DNA of 64,000 nucleotides from Lateolabrax maculatus (lineage: Eukaryota > Chordata > Actinopteri > Acropomatiformes > Lateolabracidae). Below the pieces are notes generated by a model. It was not told the origin of the DNA and did no database searches. It was given only the letters and a program-made list of their open reading frames with translations. Below, piece by piece: positions 50,313 to 64,000 of this stretch (position 1 is its first letter; each line of letters opens with the position of its first letter). A program made the translations under genes and the position numbers. Location: assembly GCA_031216445.1 (NCBI GenBank), contig CM062213.1, positions 10,417,501 to 10,481,500 on the forward strand. Reading direction: 5' to 3'.

Positions 50313-51636
50313 CACACTGACTATGGCTCTAACTCTAACTTACCACTCTAAAAATATTTAAATAACTCAAAGCCTCGTTCTAAACATGTAGCCTAATATG
50401 TAAACATGTGGAGTGAGGGGTATCCTATCTTTCGGTATGAACTTCGCTATTGCCTGGGTGATTTCGCTGTGCCTTTTTGAATCTAGTTCATCAGGATTTA
50501 TGCTGTCAAACATTTCAGTACATTTAAATTTGAGTCCATTATGAGCTATTGAAATGGGACTTGCTTTGTTTTAGTAATCTTTCTTCTTTTGTTTAGACTT
50601 TAAAAAAGGTGAAATGTGTTTCTGTGCAGTCTCCCTGTCCCACGGCATCAATGTACCTTAATAAAAGCAAGGATAGACACAGTGCTCAGAGAACTATCAG
50701 AGTGAAAATGTACAATAGTGCAATGACTCAAATTTGTTTACCGCCTGTATTTGGTATAAAGCATTGAGATATGTCAAATGCCTCATAGTAATCTGCAACT
50801 GCAAGCTCCCCCCATCACACGTGTGTCGACAGATGATCATAAGGGGGCCATTAATAATTCGGACCCCCCTGAAAAACAGCTGAACAACAGCTCTGACAAA
50901 TATCTTTAATAGCTGGCATATTTCAGAGTTCCTATATACATATTTCCCAGCTCTTTGTCCCCCTCCCTTACCGACACCTCTAGAAAAACAGACCTGAATT
51001 CACAGGGAGTATATAAAGAGCTGCTTGCAGCACTGAATTAACTCTGTGACAGCAACTACATTTTGCATTATTTAGGTTTTATGTTCTAAGATTTTGATGC
51101 ATTAAGACATGAAACATGTTACTGAGCCAGATCCCTAGACCACAGTGATGTGTCCTCCCACACCACGCTCACACTCCACGCACAGGAGGAGCCACTCCAC
51201 GCAATCTTAATTTGAGCTTCAGTCTCACTTCAGGCAGCGAAACAAAGTGGAGAGCTTAGGGTCTCTCACTGGCATTAGCGGTCCACAGTCACAACAGCTG
51301 CAGTCTCCCAATGATGAGGCTGAACCATGGGATGGAGTGCTAGCAAATGATACGGTTAATGAAAAAACTTCATAGCATGGATCTGTGGTGTAAAATACAG
51401 TAAGAAAACCCTCTTTTATTCACCATCGACTGGCAAAAGTTAAGGCAAGCAGGGACACAGAGAGTGGTGGTTGCGAGCTCACTGGAGGTATCTGCTGCAT
51501 CATGGGCTATGGTTCACTGGAAGCGTACTGCTGATGCATTATACATGCATCCATTACCAGCCTCCCTCCAGCACCAACCTTTGTACTCAGACACGCACAT
51601 ACACCTTCACATGTACAGGCACACAGACAGAAGGAT

Positions 51637-51648
51637 GGGGGGGGGGGG
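51637..51648. repeat. poly-G run
   Basis: A run of about a dozen G bases in otherwise unremarkable DNA. Confidence 0.85.
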
Positions 51649-54600
51649 TTCAATGAATTATGGATTGGTGCATCAAAACATACCAATGAGCTGTGGAAGA
51701 GGCATGGTATAAACATCTGGATGCAAATATGCTCAGTAACAAAAGACATACAGTAAGGCAACAGTAAAAATCAGAAGCTTCTTGATTATTGTCCAAATGC
51801 ATTATTATGTTCAGGGTGAAAACCTGGAGGTAAAGGAGTGAAGAGCTGCAATGATTTTAAATGTGCCAATTTTGAGATGGGGAAAACTTAAACCACAAAT
51901 ATGATATATGCCTGCTTACAGACCACCAGTGTTTTACCTATTTTTTTCACCAGTGCATTTTTCTGTTGCCTCCATCTTTCTTTGAGTTATTTTATAGTTA
52001 TAGTTGAATAATAACAATGTAGTTTAAAGTCTTTAAACTGCAATTGTCTTAACAGAATCCTGTCAGACAATTTCATAACCATAATAGTAATTTATTCAAC
52101 TGTCCTCAGTATATAGGTAGCCTTTATGAGCTGCCATTAAATCCATACATTATACTTTACTATAGATTCTGACAACAGAAACATATGTCAATTAAAATGA
52201 CTGGTTATCAATTAAAATGTTTAGCTATATTGAAACACAATACAATCATAGAAAGTAAAAAGTGTTAACAGTTTAAACTTGCTGAGACAGGTGGAGTGAC
52301 CAGACTCCTTTCCATATGACACTGTAACAGAAAGTGGCATTCATTTGGCATTTCAACTGGGTCAGTGAAACGTCAGTTTGAAACCTTGGCTGTGGATGCA
52401 ACATGTTATCACAATTTTTAGGTCCATGCACCTTTGTGTGGACCTGGCAGTCCACAAAGTCACCAGCCTCCCAGTCTGGCCTGGGATAATTACTCCAAAC
52501 TGAAAGGCCATCGATCAAAGAGCAGACGAGCCGACCGTGGCTGCCTGAGACGATTGGCCTTCTCACAGCCCTAAAAATCAGAGGCTGGCCAGGCCTTGAA
52601 GCCTGCAGACATGAAAGGCCCGACCAGACCAATGCACCTTACATGGTCAGCACAAACATCATCGCTCAGCATTTCAGTTCAAGCCAAAATGAGACACTGT
52701 AAATACAATTTTAACTTTCAGATAAAATCTGTTCTCTTTCAAGATTAACTTTAAAGCTAAATAATAAATAAAGCAATTATAAAATATTTACATTTTTTCT
52801 AATTACATTCTCATTATACTATATGTGATATAAGCAAAGCCCACAAGCCAAGACTTGAGTTAAAACTAAGAAGTAATTTACAAACAACCACATGATTTCT
52901 TAATACTTTTTTTGAGTGTACACTCAAGTTTTTTGTCAAACCCCAAACAGAATCTGTAAATGATCCAATATTTAAAATGCTTGAATAAATGTATTTTTAC
53001 TCACACTAATCGGCTTGTCTTATTTCTCCTCGTTGAAACACTAATACCAATACCAATGTGTTAGGCATCCAGTGCCCATGAAGTAAAGTGCCAAAAATGT
53101 TTTAGGGAAGGGAGGTGAAGGTTTTTAGGATTTAACTCATGAATAATGAAAAAAACAAAACACATGTTCCATTTTAATATTAGACCCACTGTGCCACCAC
53201 CTTTAGTGCATTTCGTTGATGTAATAGTGTATTGTGGCCAGCACATAATAAGATTTCTTAAAATACAACAGTTTTTCAGTAAATTTGGTGGTGAGAGATG
53301 ACTTCAGAATGACAGCTGGGTAGGACGACTAAAAGGTTTTTCACAAAGAAACTGGTATTCTTTAACTGCTGTGCAGCCTGATGCTAACAGCTAGATTATG
53401 TCAGTTCAGGTACAAAGTACACTCTCACCATGTTTCTTCCCCTGCTTCTGGTTAAGTCTTGAAAGGTTAATTTATCAAACTCGAAAGACAAAGCAAAATA
53501 CTCTTGACAGATCCACATCTGGTCCCAACAAGGTTCTGAAAATGTGTTTTGCTCATCAATCTAACTTATAATGTACTATCTATGTTCTAATTATCTACAA
53601 GAAATGTGTGAATAGTGTGAAATCAACACATCTGAAGTGTGCAAGAGACTGTAAAGGAAGAAAAAAAAGTGCCAAAAGAGGCCGCAATTAACCACAGGAA
53701 ACAGACAGGAAGTTTATTCCATCTCTGTGTCGCTATAGCAACCTGAACTAGCAAGTTGAAAAAAGCACAGGAAATGAAAAGGGGAGGGGTGAAACTGGAT
53801 ATTTCTCAACGGTTCACACATTTTTCAGCTTATACAAGCTGGAACTTGCTTTGCTGACACCTTTCACTGAATGTAAGACTTCTAGTTGACTTGTCACATT
53901 ATGAAGGCCACTCAGTGGCTGGTCTCAACTTTCACTCAGATCTGATTTTGAATTTGACCTTAAAAGATCTGGTCATTTTGTCCAGATCTAACAAGTAATT
54001 CCTCCATGTGTTTCTCTGGAGTGGATTCCAAGGATGGTCTGTAGTCGAAGAGTGGTGACAAACTGAAAGTCCCTTGTTGGCAAAGAGCCTCGAATGAGCA
54101 GCTGCCTCCAGTCAGGGGAGGATCACAGAAGCTTATTAAGATTACTTAATAAAGCTAAATATTGTACCCATTAACCTCAATGGAAAAAGTGAAGATCTAA
54201 ACAACGATAAAACTGTGGTTGTTGACAGATGGTTTCCAGCCCATGATGCATCTAAAAAGCTATCCTTGTACTGGTTTCGGCTAAAGATGAGACTCACTGT
54301 GCAGGCACCAGAGAGTAACCCTGGCATTGTCCAGTAACACCTGAAAGACTCGGCCCAGTATGCAAACTCATCCTCATTTTAAGACTATGTATTAATTCAA
54401 CAACCCTTGTCAATCAGAAATTTAATTAAAAACCATCAACCCTGGTTTTTGGGCCTCTTTACTAACAATTTGTGCTTGCACAGGAGAGAGATGGCCAGTC
54501 GGGCAGTGCAATTTAACAATACACACATGCAAGGACACTACATCAGTGACATGACGTTAGCTTCAAGGAACCTTCCTGCTCGCCACCCATGGAGGATGTC

Positions 54601-55901
54601 CTACCTGCAGAAAATGACAATTTATGCCAGGTAGAATCCTGATTTCTCACAACACGCATCACTGGTCCACTATTAACCTTGAGCTGTCCTCACTAGTCAG
54701 TGGGCCATTACCTGTCAGCTGGCCACTATCAAGATGCTGCAAGACACCATGAAAGACCAGACGAAACCGCAGGGAGGGTTGCTGGTGACACCATATATAC
54801 AGGCTCCTGATCAGTTTCCTCTCCTCTGCAGATTTATTAAAGGTGCTCTGCTCTTTCAATCACTCAAACCTTGTAACTGATAGACAGTTGCACTTTTCTT
54901 CTAGCATTTCTTTTTGACAATATGGTTGTGATTATCTCTGTTTCAAATGTCGAACAGACACTTCCATCACACTTGCTACCAAATTCTGGGTCAACGGAAA
55001 GTCTGTTAGTTTAGAAACAAACTCTGTAAAGAACTATTTTTGAAAGTGCTGTTAAACTTTTAAATAAAACTTGTATTTTAAGGTTCATGCTCCACAGTTT
55101 TAGCCGGGCTTCCAGTCACAGGATTTCTTTGACAATTCTCTTCACTATGAGGCTCTTACTGTGAACAGTGTGTAGAGGAAGTCTTGAATTTGCATTAAAG
55201 GGGAGCTTACATTACATATAGATACTGCAGCTGGAGAAAAAAGAAAATGTGAAAGAAACTAATTTGAAGTTGCCTACGGACAGCCTCTTTCCAGAATATG
55301 TCTCACTTAACTAAAGTGGTCTTCCTAAAGACCACTGCATCAACTATGATGAAATGAGAATGAGTTCCCTGTAGAAAGACAACTTTCATTTCATTGACAT
55401 TTTAAAGACTGACCCACAATAACACTCACTGTGCTGTGACTGTAAACCTGTTTCCTCTGGGTATACTTTTCCTGGTCATTCTGTTTATCACTTCTCATGT
55501 ACTATAGATACTGCTTTACAGTGTCTGCCTGACCTCCTGTACACTTTGCCACTTTACGGCCTCATGAATTCTCTCTGTTCTGTGACTGCTGTAACTGACC
55601 TTTTCAAGCTGTTCCTGCCACTCTTCTATCTCATGCTTCACTAAAGTCATGCATTACCGTGCCATAATAAGAGACAGACTACATATGAGAAATGCATGTA
55701 TATTCTACATGAGTGATGTGCGTAGCCTACCATCTGTTATTTGTTTTACACCGTCCTTTTGCAGCTTGTACAAGAAATGTATGTTGTCAGTGATTCAGCA
55801 AAGCGTTATCCAAAACACGAACGTGTTCTTTAGGTGCATTTAGAAAATGGGATTTTGACTGTAATTTGTTAACTGTTACTCCACAGTATAAGGTTAAGGA
55901 A

Positions 55902-55919
55902 TAAAAAAAAAAAAAAAAA
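55902..55919. repeat. poly-A run
   Basis: About 18 A bases; no clear retroposed gene sequence precedes it. Confidence 0.9.
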
Positions 55920-57086
55920 CACAACACTTTCTCTGCCAGCAATTTCTGTTCAAATTTGTTTAAAATACATGCAGGTATTCCTGGAACTCTATTACTTGCA
56001 AAAGACACATTGCCTAAAGTTTTGCACTTTTGGCAATATACCCAATACGTCAGCTACATACATACACCAATACAAGAGCTATGCACCAACTCGCACTTTC
56101 ACTAACACTGCTGGTCCTTTTCTACCATTATGTTAAACCTCTGTACACATCAGGAAAGAAATGCACAAGATGGATTGAGAAAGGAAAAGATAGCAGTAGT
56201 TTACTCTCTGGTGCAGCACAAAGTGGCCCATGTTTTAGAAGCCTGGGGTGTGACATGCTGTCTATCCATCAAAAACGATTTTGGTAAGTCTCAACACTAC
56301 AGACTCCTGGAGCTCAGCACATAATTCTGTCACATAAATTGCTAGATTATATTCAGGACAGGTTATCTTTGTTAATAATGTTTATGGCAGCCTTATGGTG
56401 CAAGTACTGACGGAGGCCGCAGCAGGCCGATCAGAATCAGATTAGAAACATAAATTAGCTGAAAAAGGACCAACACAGCCACAGCCATGGAGATGTAAAG
56501 GTTTATTTCTACCACTTGAATTAATTCCACAAAGGCTGAAAGAACTGTTGATGGAGACGGTACTAATATGATGGCAAATTAACCTTGAATACTGACTTTC
56601 CCAGGTATCCATTAGGGCTGGGAATTTCTTTTAATATTTTTGACACTTAAACAAGTTACAATTGAACCAGAGAAAGTGTCAACCGAAGAAACTGTTTTAG
56701 CAGTTAGGATTTCCTTATGATGAGTGAGGACAGAGACACTACTTCAGCAAAAGTTAAGGGATAACTCCATAAAACCCATATTTGTGTACTAAACGTTCAA
56801 AAACTGCATGCTCAAGTCAGGTTTATCTCTGTGTACCATTTCTGTGTGTGAGTGTGTGACTGAGTGAGTACTCCACAGGAATACGGAGCACTACCAGTCT
56901 CACAGAGAGCTCTTTGTGTGTGTGCACACTGCCCCTGAACCATGTATACCAAAGCCTCGTTGCAGCTTTGTTTGGCTTGCGTTCTTTTTGTTTATTCCAC
57001 TTCCTTTCAGGTTCCTCTCTCTGCAGCTGACCACAGAGATGGCCCTGGACTCCGGAAGAGGGAACAGAAGAGACTCAAGAGAAAGT

Positions 57087-57114
57087 GACAGACAGACAGA
57101 CAGACAGACGGACA
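57087..57114. repeat. (GACA)n microsatellite
   Basis: About six tetranucleotide units, with one G substitution near the end. Confidence 0.95.
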
Positions 57115-58099
57115 AATGACTCATTTACCAAGCTTATGATCAAAATGGCCACTATGAAATCAAAAACTAAAACTCTCCTAATAGTACATCAGTCAGTCAT
57201 TTTTACAAGTGCTTTATGTTTGACAGTTTTCTTTGCTTTATGTTTGATGCAGTCTTTTTTCTCATTGAAAAATAAAGCAATCTTAGGGAAGAGGATTTCT
57301 CAAACCCAGGTGTGTCTGACCAGGGAAGATCATGAGAATCCATGAGCTCTGTGCCAACAAGCACAAACAAGTTTTTTTTTGTTTTTTTTCCACTCATTGC
57401 TAAACAGTCTATTTTTGGCAACATTTTGACACAGTGTTTGTGGCTAACTAGTATCAGAGCAATGGAAGCACCAGCATGTTGATTCCTTGACTTCCACAGT
57501 AGCATAATAGTTAATGACGAGATAGCAGCTGCTCATATTGGCTGCAGGGCAGAAAAGGTCACTGGGATTGACTGCAAAGTTTGTGAAACTAGTAAGAAAA
57601 CCAAAAGGCACCATAAATTAAACACCATAACGTATGCCACTTCCCTACATTATAATAACAGATAGGAACGATGGCCAAAACTATGAAAATAGGACCCAAG
57701 TCAGTCAAGAAAAAAAACACAGACATGCAGGCACACACAGTCACCTTCATTGCGGTCAGTGACATCCTCCCAACCGGTTATAGTGCCAAAACAGACCTGT
57801 TTGCTTTCAAAACACACTCGGCTCCTGTGATAATCACCATAGTTACCAGAGAGCTGAAACCCTAAGCAATCTGGACCTTTCCACACGTTAACAATTACAG
57901 TTCACTGAAGCCGACATGTACAAGGCTGTCATTAAACATTGGGTCAAAGATGACCAGACAAAGCAGATTAACTCATTAACACTGTTACACTGAGAGCAAA
58001 ACATCAAAGTTGACTCTCAACAACAAAAAAATTTCCTTGACAACGCAGCCTCTGGCTTCATCCAGGAGATGGCATAAAGAAAAGGTGGCGATAAGGTCT

Positions 58100-58480
58100 C
58101 CCTGCAGAGTGCAAATAGCTGTTGACTTTTTTCTTCTTTTTGACCCTTATTTATCCAGGGTAGATTCACTGAGCATGTACGCTCTATTGCAGGAACGTCC
58201 TGCTCCACACTCACACAGGAAGCTGCCCCGTACAACCACGGTCTGTTGGCCACTGAGCAAGACCAGTTGATAAATCAGGGGTTAAATGTCTTGATCAAGG
58301 GTACCTCCACAATGGTAATACGTTTTAATGCAATAGCTGCTCTTTCACTTCTCTGGCCAGATTTATTACAAACCTTCAATCACAAGCTCAATTTAGGCCA
58401 CCGCTGTCTTCCAAAGACTGACGGTGATGCTTTATCTGTAAATAAGCAAGTACGTTTATATAATTTACATTTAAAAAGGT
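58100..58480. mobile_element. probable dispersed teleost repeat
   Basis: Phrases such as gggttaaatgtcttgatcaa, gggtacctccacaatggta and aggccaccgctgtctt resemble sequence I recall as recurring many times in fish genomes. No terminal repeats or target duplication could be defined, so the limits are approximate and the class is unknown. Confidence 0.4.
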
Positions 58481-60985
58481 CACTGCCCTTCGCCCTTAAG
58501 GAGGACAAAAAATGCTGGTGGCTCATTGCCTAAGGGGAAGCTGGTGTCGAAGGAAAAACAAGAAATAGAACAAGACATCTTAGCAATGACCGAATAAACT
58601 AAACTCCCTCCTCACTGTCTACAGGAAGTCAGACCACACTGGAGAAGTTACACTTGAGAAGGTACAAAGTACAAAGGCACAAGACGGCGCTTAAAGTGTT
58701 CATATTCCATTAAATGTTCTAGTAAATCTCTCAAGGTTTTACCATACATAAAAATCAAATATTGAAAAACATTTCTGTAAGCCTAACCCTCTGTGAAACC
58801 CTGCATTAACTTCCTGACTAAGTGTATGTGAGGAACATCAGAACAGAGTTGAAGATAATCTGGATTGAAGATTAAAGTACTGCAGGTGTTGAAAGAAAAT
58901 CATAATAAATTTGTTTCCTCTCCTTTACCTTCTTCAATATCACCAGAGGAGATTCCTTGATTACATCTCATTATTTTCAATTTTTTTTGTTCCTCTTTTT
59001 TTTCTTTCACCGTCTTCCTCCTTTGTCCAATCAGCTACATTAGATGTGTTTTGTCTCGGCACCCACTGCCTGTACACATTTTGTGGTGTAATGCAATCTT
59101 CTCAGTTGCGTATGCATCGTAAAGTTTGATGCTCAGAGTCTTCCTGCTGATGCAAATACAGCAGAATCGTGAGAATGAGACAACTGTGCAAAGACAAAAT
59201 GTAATTCTGCAGCCGTATTTGTCACAGTTATAAAGGGTGTGGGCTTGGTTCGTGGTAGGCACTGAATGCAGGTCTAGAGCGGATTGTGGGTCTTCTTGAC
59301 TGTTGCCCTAAAAAAAGGCAACAGCTCAGGCTGTTATTAAGTCATCATACTAATAAATAAAATGATGTGATGTGGAGTTGATGCAAGATACAGATATTGA
59401 TGTGAAAACTCATTCACTGCAGCTTTGAAGCATACAGTACAAGCTTAAGTACGCAAAGAGTACCATTGTTTCCAAATATTTAAGCAGATCATCCCAAACT
59501 GGTTTAAGAAAAAAAAAAAAAAAAGCATATATGGGTTCAGTTTTCTGACTTCCAAAGAGGAGTCAAAGCTTATGAAGAGCGCTTTAAGGCAGAAACTGGG
59601 GCAGAACACAGCTGTCACTCAGTTTCATTTTAGAGTAGAGAAAGGATAATAAATTACCTTTTTTTCCAGAGGGTGATATTTTCTTTATTGTTCTAGCTTT
59701 GAGTAGCGTTTTCATAGCAACTGTATTGAGAAATGACTGAGAATATGTATGCACTGCATGGCTGCAATATTTGTTTGTTTCTTTCTCTCTGCTGGAAACT
59801 AACAGTAGACCTTGCAGAAAAGAAAGATTGGTACTTTCTCCTTTCTCTCCCAAAAAAGTCCATCTTCCACTCCTACTCACCCCCTCATTTTCTTTAACCA
59901 TATAGGGACATTTTATTATTGTTGATGCAGTGGTTTGTCTGGGGTTAACATTTTCTTAAACTGTTGGCTCTGTCATGCAACATTTTCCATTACTTAAGGC
60001 TGTTAAAAAGAAAATCACAGCCCTTCCCACAATGCACTGAGAATATCTATCTAGTGTCTATCAGTTTTTGCCTCCAGTGTTGAATAAATCAATATATTGC
60101 TCTTACATTTCAACTTTCAATGGCACGGTATGAAACATCTGAAGTTTATGCAAAGTTATGGTACTGAAGGTTTGAAAGAACCCCCTGTAAACTAAGGGGT
60201 TGATAGTCTGAATGGTCTATGTTTGCAAAAGTCACGATATCCTAGGGGCACTGTAACAGATTTATCACTCAGGCTATAGCTGCTATACATCACAGTATTC
60301 ACAAAACCACAGAGAATGATTTCAAAATGGCAGAATAAAGCTCGACTGTCAAAGCACCCCCAGTAGAAAGTATCATGTTTTGCTAATTGGGAACGATGTT
60401 CGTACGCTGCTTGGACAGAGGCACGTGGAATTAGCTTGTTGTTGTCATGTTTTCATCATTGCGATCGAAGCTAGAGCCGATGAACAGCTGTGACTATTTC
60501 AGGGTAATTTCACCTGGAAATGAGTGCCGATTGTAACCTTACCCATTGAAGATAAAAGCCATATGTTAGCGGGTTTTTTGCCCACTGTGAAAGGGGCTTT
60601 AGTGAGCTGTAATTTGTTATGTGCTGTTGGCTACTTCTAGAATAAATTACAGAATTAGAAAAGATAATATGTAACAAAAATCCATGTATCACATGGGGGA
60701 AAACTATTTTTGTTTGCTTACGTTTGCATCACATTTATTGGGGGAAATAATGCTTAGTATGCAAGAACGTCACTGAAGTCTGTAACAATGTTGGGTGTTT
60801 CTGGGCGTGGTTTATAAATGGTTAGTGGTGTCTCAACTTTTGTTGTGTATTTCTTGTAAAAGAACATTACGACGCATAGATGATGCAGTACTGGTTTTCA
60901 TGTAGGCAGGTACCTTAGTAAATGACTAATTTTAAAGTTGCACAACAGTATATGAAATTTGTTCGTTCAGTACACTCCCATCTGC

Positions 60986-60989
<4 letters not shown>

Positions 60990-61045
<56 letters not shown>

Positions 61046-61071
61046 GTGTATGTGTGTATATATATATATAT
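60990..61071. repeat. (TG)n and (TA)n compound microsatellite
   Basis: About 26 GT units, a short interruption (aaatgtgtatgtg), then about seven TA units. Confidence 0.97.
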
Positions 61072-64000
61072 GACGGAACAAAAAAGGCAGCAGGGAAGCA
61101 CATATCCAATCCAGTTCTTAGTTCAGCATAAACAGACTAGACCCAAACATCTGAATCATCCTTCTCTTCCCCTTCAATTCTTTTCTCTTTTCATGTGAAA
61201 GGTCATGGTTTGATCCTGAGACAAATGTCGGATTCATATGCTCCCTCATACTGCATTACTTATACTATTAGCTCTTTTCTATTGCACAGTGACCTTCAGG
61301 AAACTTCCACAACACAGGTGTTTTCAGGTATAGGGACCAGGGACCTGTGTGTTTCCTTTGCATTTTAAGAATCTGTAAAGGTCAGAGGAAAAAAAATCAC
61401 AGAGTGATATAATAATTAATGTAGACAACAGACACAAGTGGTTGTTGTAACTGTATAATGTGCCTTTGTAAAAAGACAAGTCTGCCAGTTTCTCCCTGTA
61501 GCATCATTGCTGACTGGCCATTGAGACAAAACGGAATATTAGTCTAATCAGGATAAAGTATGAAATCAGAAGGAAGACTGAGGCACCAATGGATTGTTTA
61601 TTTTGGATTTTGGCAGCAGCAGCTCAGAGCAATAACTCATAGTGCTTCTGTGGTCTGACCCAGCTCACTTCCTGCCTCACAGGAAACACGCTGCACAGCC
61701 CTCGCCCTGCCCTTCCTGTTCCCTATGCCTGAATTCATACACTCACACAGTTTGCCCTGTTTGTTTCTTCCTCTCTTTAAGGTAATTCAAACACCATCAA
61801 CTCACCCAGGTAACTATCATGTGAACATCCCGTTAAACTAGATTAGTTTATCTTACAGGTTGCATTGTATCAGCTAAATCACCTTAAAAACTCTAAGGTT
61901 AAACAAAAAACATTGAAACTGAAGTCTTTACAGCTCATAACAAGCACTGGTCTGCCTTGTGCTTCAGACTGCAGACCTAAAATACCTTGTCTTTGCTCCC
62001 GAACCACAACATGAGACTGAGCCAAAAGAAACGCTGAGACACACAGCTTGGAAAACATCAGGATTACACATGTGCCTGGGCTGAGCTGGGCTGCAATTGA
62101 GAAGTGACAATGTTAACATAACAGTTCTCCTGTAAAGACGGGAAAAGCTGTATTTAGGGTCCCCTAGAGAAAGCAGGGAAGCCCTCCCCCACACTCCTGC
62201 AGCTCAGAATCATCCATTGTTTCGATGCCTCATTTCCCCACAGTCAAGCCATTTTTCAGCACAGGCCTTAGCCTACATTGAAGTTCCTAAAAAACGGGGA
62301 TCTACTTCAACAGATTATGTGTGAATCTAACAAAAAACTGAGACAAACTGACCCAAAATGTGCACTGGCAACTTTGGGGGCAGAGTTTAACCTACACTTA
62401 TATCTGATCTGATTGTTTGCATGTGACATGCGGGCCTTTCACAGAAGCAAAAAAAGAAAAGCAGAAAAACAGGAAATCAACCTGCTGCAACTGGCAGCCT
62501 TTGTGGGCAGGTTTGAGTCAATGCATGGACTACTGCCTTTGGCTCAGCCTGCTTTTACCCTTTTTACCCTTACCCTTTTGCCCATAAAACCATGTAAAGG
62601 CTGATCGATAAGCAGATACACAGAAAGGCTCCGAGTCGCTGTCTATACGCAGCATGTTAGACCTAAAACTAACAAACTATGAATACTACTTTCAAAATAT
62701 TTACTGTTGAAAACATTCAGCATTTAACCAAACTCAGATCAATATAAAAACAAATCACAACAAACATCATAGGCTATTTCAGATATGCAGACGACAGTAA
62801 TAAATATCTGGCTCTGCAAGCACAGTACAATTGGTACATTTAAAGTGGCATACGGGCATAACACAGGGGAGAGAGGCTTCCGGGGAAGACATGCACCTCC
62901 TGCCCCGTTTTCAAACTCAACTCAGTACAGCTGTCTGCTCTCTTCAACTTAACTGGCACAGATCAACCACTGACTGACAGGAAAACATGCAGCACAGCAA
63001 TTCAACACTCAAACACTTTGTTATCACCTCTGCTCTCCCCTCAATCTCCTTCCTTCACCGTCCTGTCCATCATTCCCTTCATTTATATTCATGTTCAATT
63101 GGAGGACACCTAAATTTGTGACCTCCCGTCTCTTTTTCATCTTTGTTTTTTGTATATTTGGTTTGTTCGACTCCCTGTAGCCCATTAGTCCTTTCCTCCC
63201 CATTTATATAAAAGGGATCGTCTGTCAGTCTCCAGAGGCTGCCCAGAATAAAGATTCAGGTCTCAATCAGCACACGACTGGGGAAAGCTGAGCCACTCCA
63301 GACCAGACCACCATCAGTCATGCAAAGACACACAACTGGCTGACAGCTCTTCAAACTCAGCTTGTTGTAATCTCACAACAAAACAAAAGAAAACAAAAAA
63401 ACAAAACATATGAATAAAGATATTTGCATAAAGTTCTGCCCACCACAATTTAAAGTGAGTTGTGTTTAAATCATACACTGCTATGGTGCATACAGATCTA
63501 GAGTAAAACATCACAATGAAAAGGAGAAAAATAGACACAAACTTTACAAAACATAAACACAAAACACCAGCAAAACCATTGTCATTGTAGGAATACCCGA
63601 CAAAATCAGAGATACCACCAGTGGTTTAAATACATGAAAGGTCCTCACTTAGAACTTATGTTAAAACATGACTGATGATCAAGTTTATCATTTGCTCTCA
63701 TTTTACTGCGTCAGTCGTTTGTTTCAATAAATAACACCATATCAGCCAGCGGTTAATGAGGGTGTACAGCTTCAGAACCTGTGCATGGTTTGTGGTGCAA
63801 TGTAATGCTGTGCCCATTTTTAGCCATACTTCTTCACTTCCCTCTTACAAGCACATCAGCCATGGTTTTCAGTTACTGAACAAGGTATACATTTGTATTC
63901 AGCTTGTCTAGTCATGCACATTTTTCTGTTCTTGACCTCTGGTGATTGTACAACCGCACACAAACGGATCCCACAAAGGAAATGTCGAGAAAAAGGAAAG

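Larger units (their letters stand above)
39538..64000 (-). other. gnai2 intron 1 or upstream region, no exon seen
   Basis: No open frame resembling the Galpha-i start (MGC..., then KLLLLG before a donor) and no other credible exon was found on either strand in 24.4 kb. There is also no CpG-rich block here. The simplest reading is that this is intron 1 and that exon 1 and the promoter lie to the right of the window. Contents are long (CA/GT)n and (TA)n runs, a 26-bp direct repeat near 50.1-50.3 kb and a probable dispersed repeat at 58.1-58.5 kb. Confidence 0.6.

Noticed and set aside
56916..57119. Plus-strand ATG with a purine at -3 near 57040 after a CAG, considered as an exon
   Set aside because: The frame runs straight into the (GACA)n microsatellite and stops, with no domain.

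Overview
This window is vertebrate nuclear DNA, almost certainly from a ray-finned (teleost) fish. The evidence is small exons with GT-AG introns, many long (CA/GT)n microsatellites, and interspersed repeats of types common in spiny-rayed fish. Less than 5% is coding. There are no operons, CRISPR arrays, phage or bacterial features.

Two protein-coding genes can be supported, both on the minus strand. (1) inka1, a PAK4-inhibitor of the Inka family, lies at about 16.07-19.15 kb. It has a non-coding first exon in a GC/CpG-rich promoter, a tiny second exon encoding six residues, and a large third exon holding the rest. The joined protein is 334 aa, with a central Inka box and a second inhibitory-type motif at the C-terminus. 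(2) gnai2, a G-protein alpha-i subunit, lies at about 24.6-39.5 kb and continues beyond the right edge. Coding exons 2-8 are all present with intact splice sites and the phases expected of Galpha-i genes. The start-codon exon is not visible, so intron 1 appears to be at least 24.4 kb and the gnai2 promoter lies outside the window. If exon 1 has its usual 118 coding bases, the protein is 355 aa, the GNAI2 length rather than the 354 aa of GNAI1/GNAI3. Diagnostic residues (LFALS, AEEQG, MSAYD) agree.

Layout: 1-16.07 kb, intergenic with several repeats and two striking perfect hairpins; 16.07-19.15 kb, inka1; 19.15-24.57 kb, intergenic with a complete hAT-like MITE; 24.57-39.54 kb, gnai2 exons 9 to 2; 39.54-64 kb, gnai2 intron 1 or upstream sequence with microsatellites and dispersed repeats. 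GNAI2 and INKA1 lie in the same chromosomal region in human (3p21.31, from memory), so their adjacency here looks like conserved synteny. The two proteins act in different branches of signalling: receptor-coupled inhibition of adenylyl cyclase, and inhibition of the PAK4 kinase that shapes the actin cytoskeleton.

I found no new multi-gene system. The most unusual items are the two perfect hairpins (25-bp and 20-bp arms), an intron just 22 nt past the gnai2 stop codon, and a short repeat block shared between a gnai2 intron and the DNA next to its 3' end.
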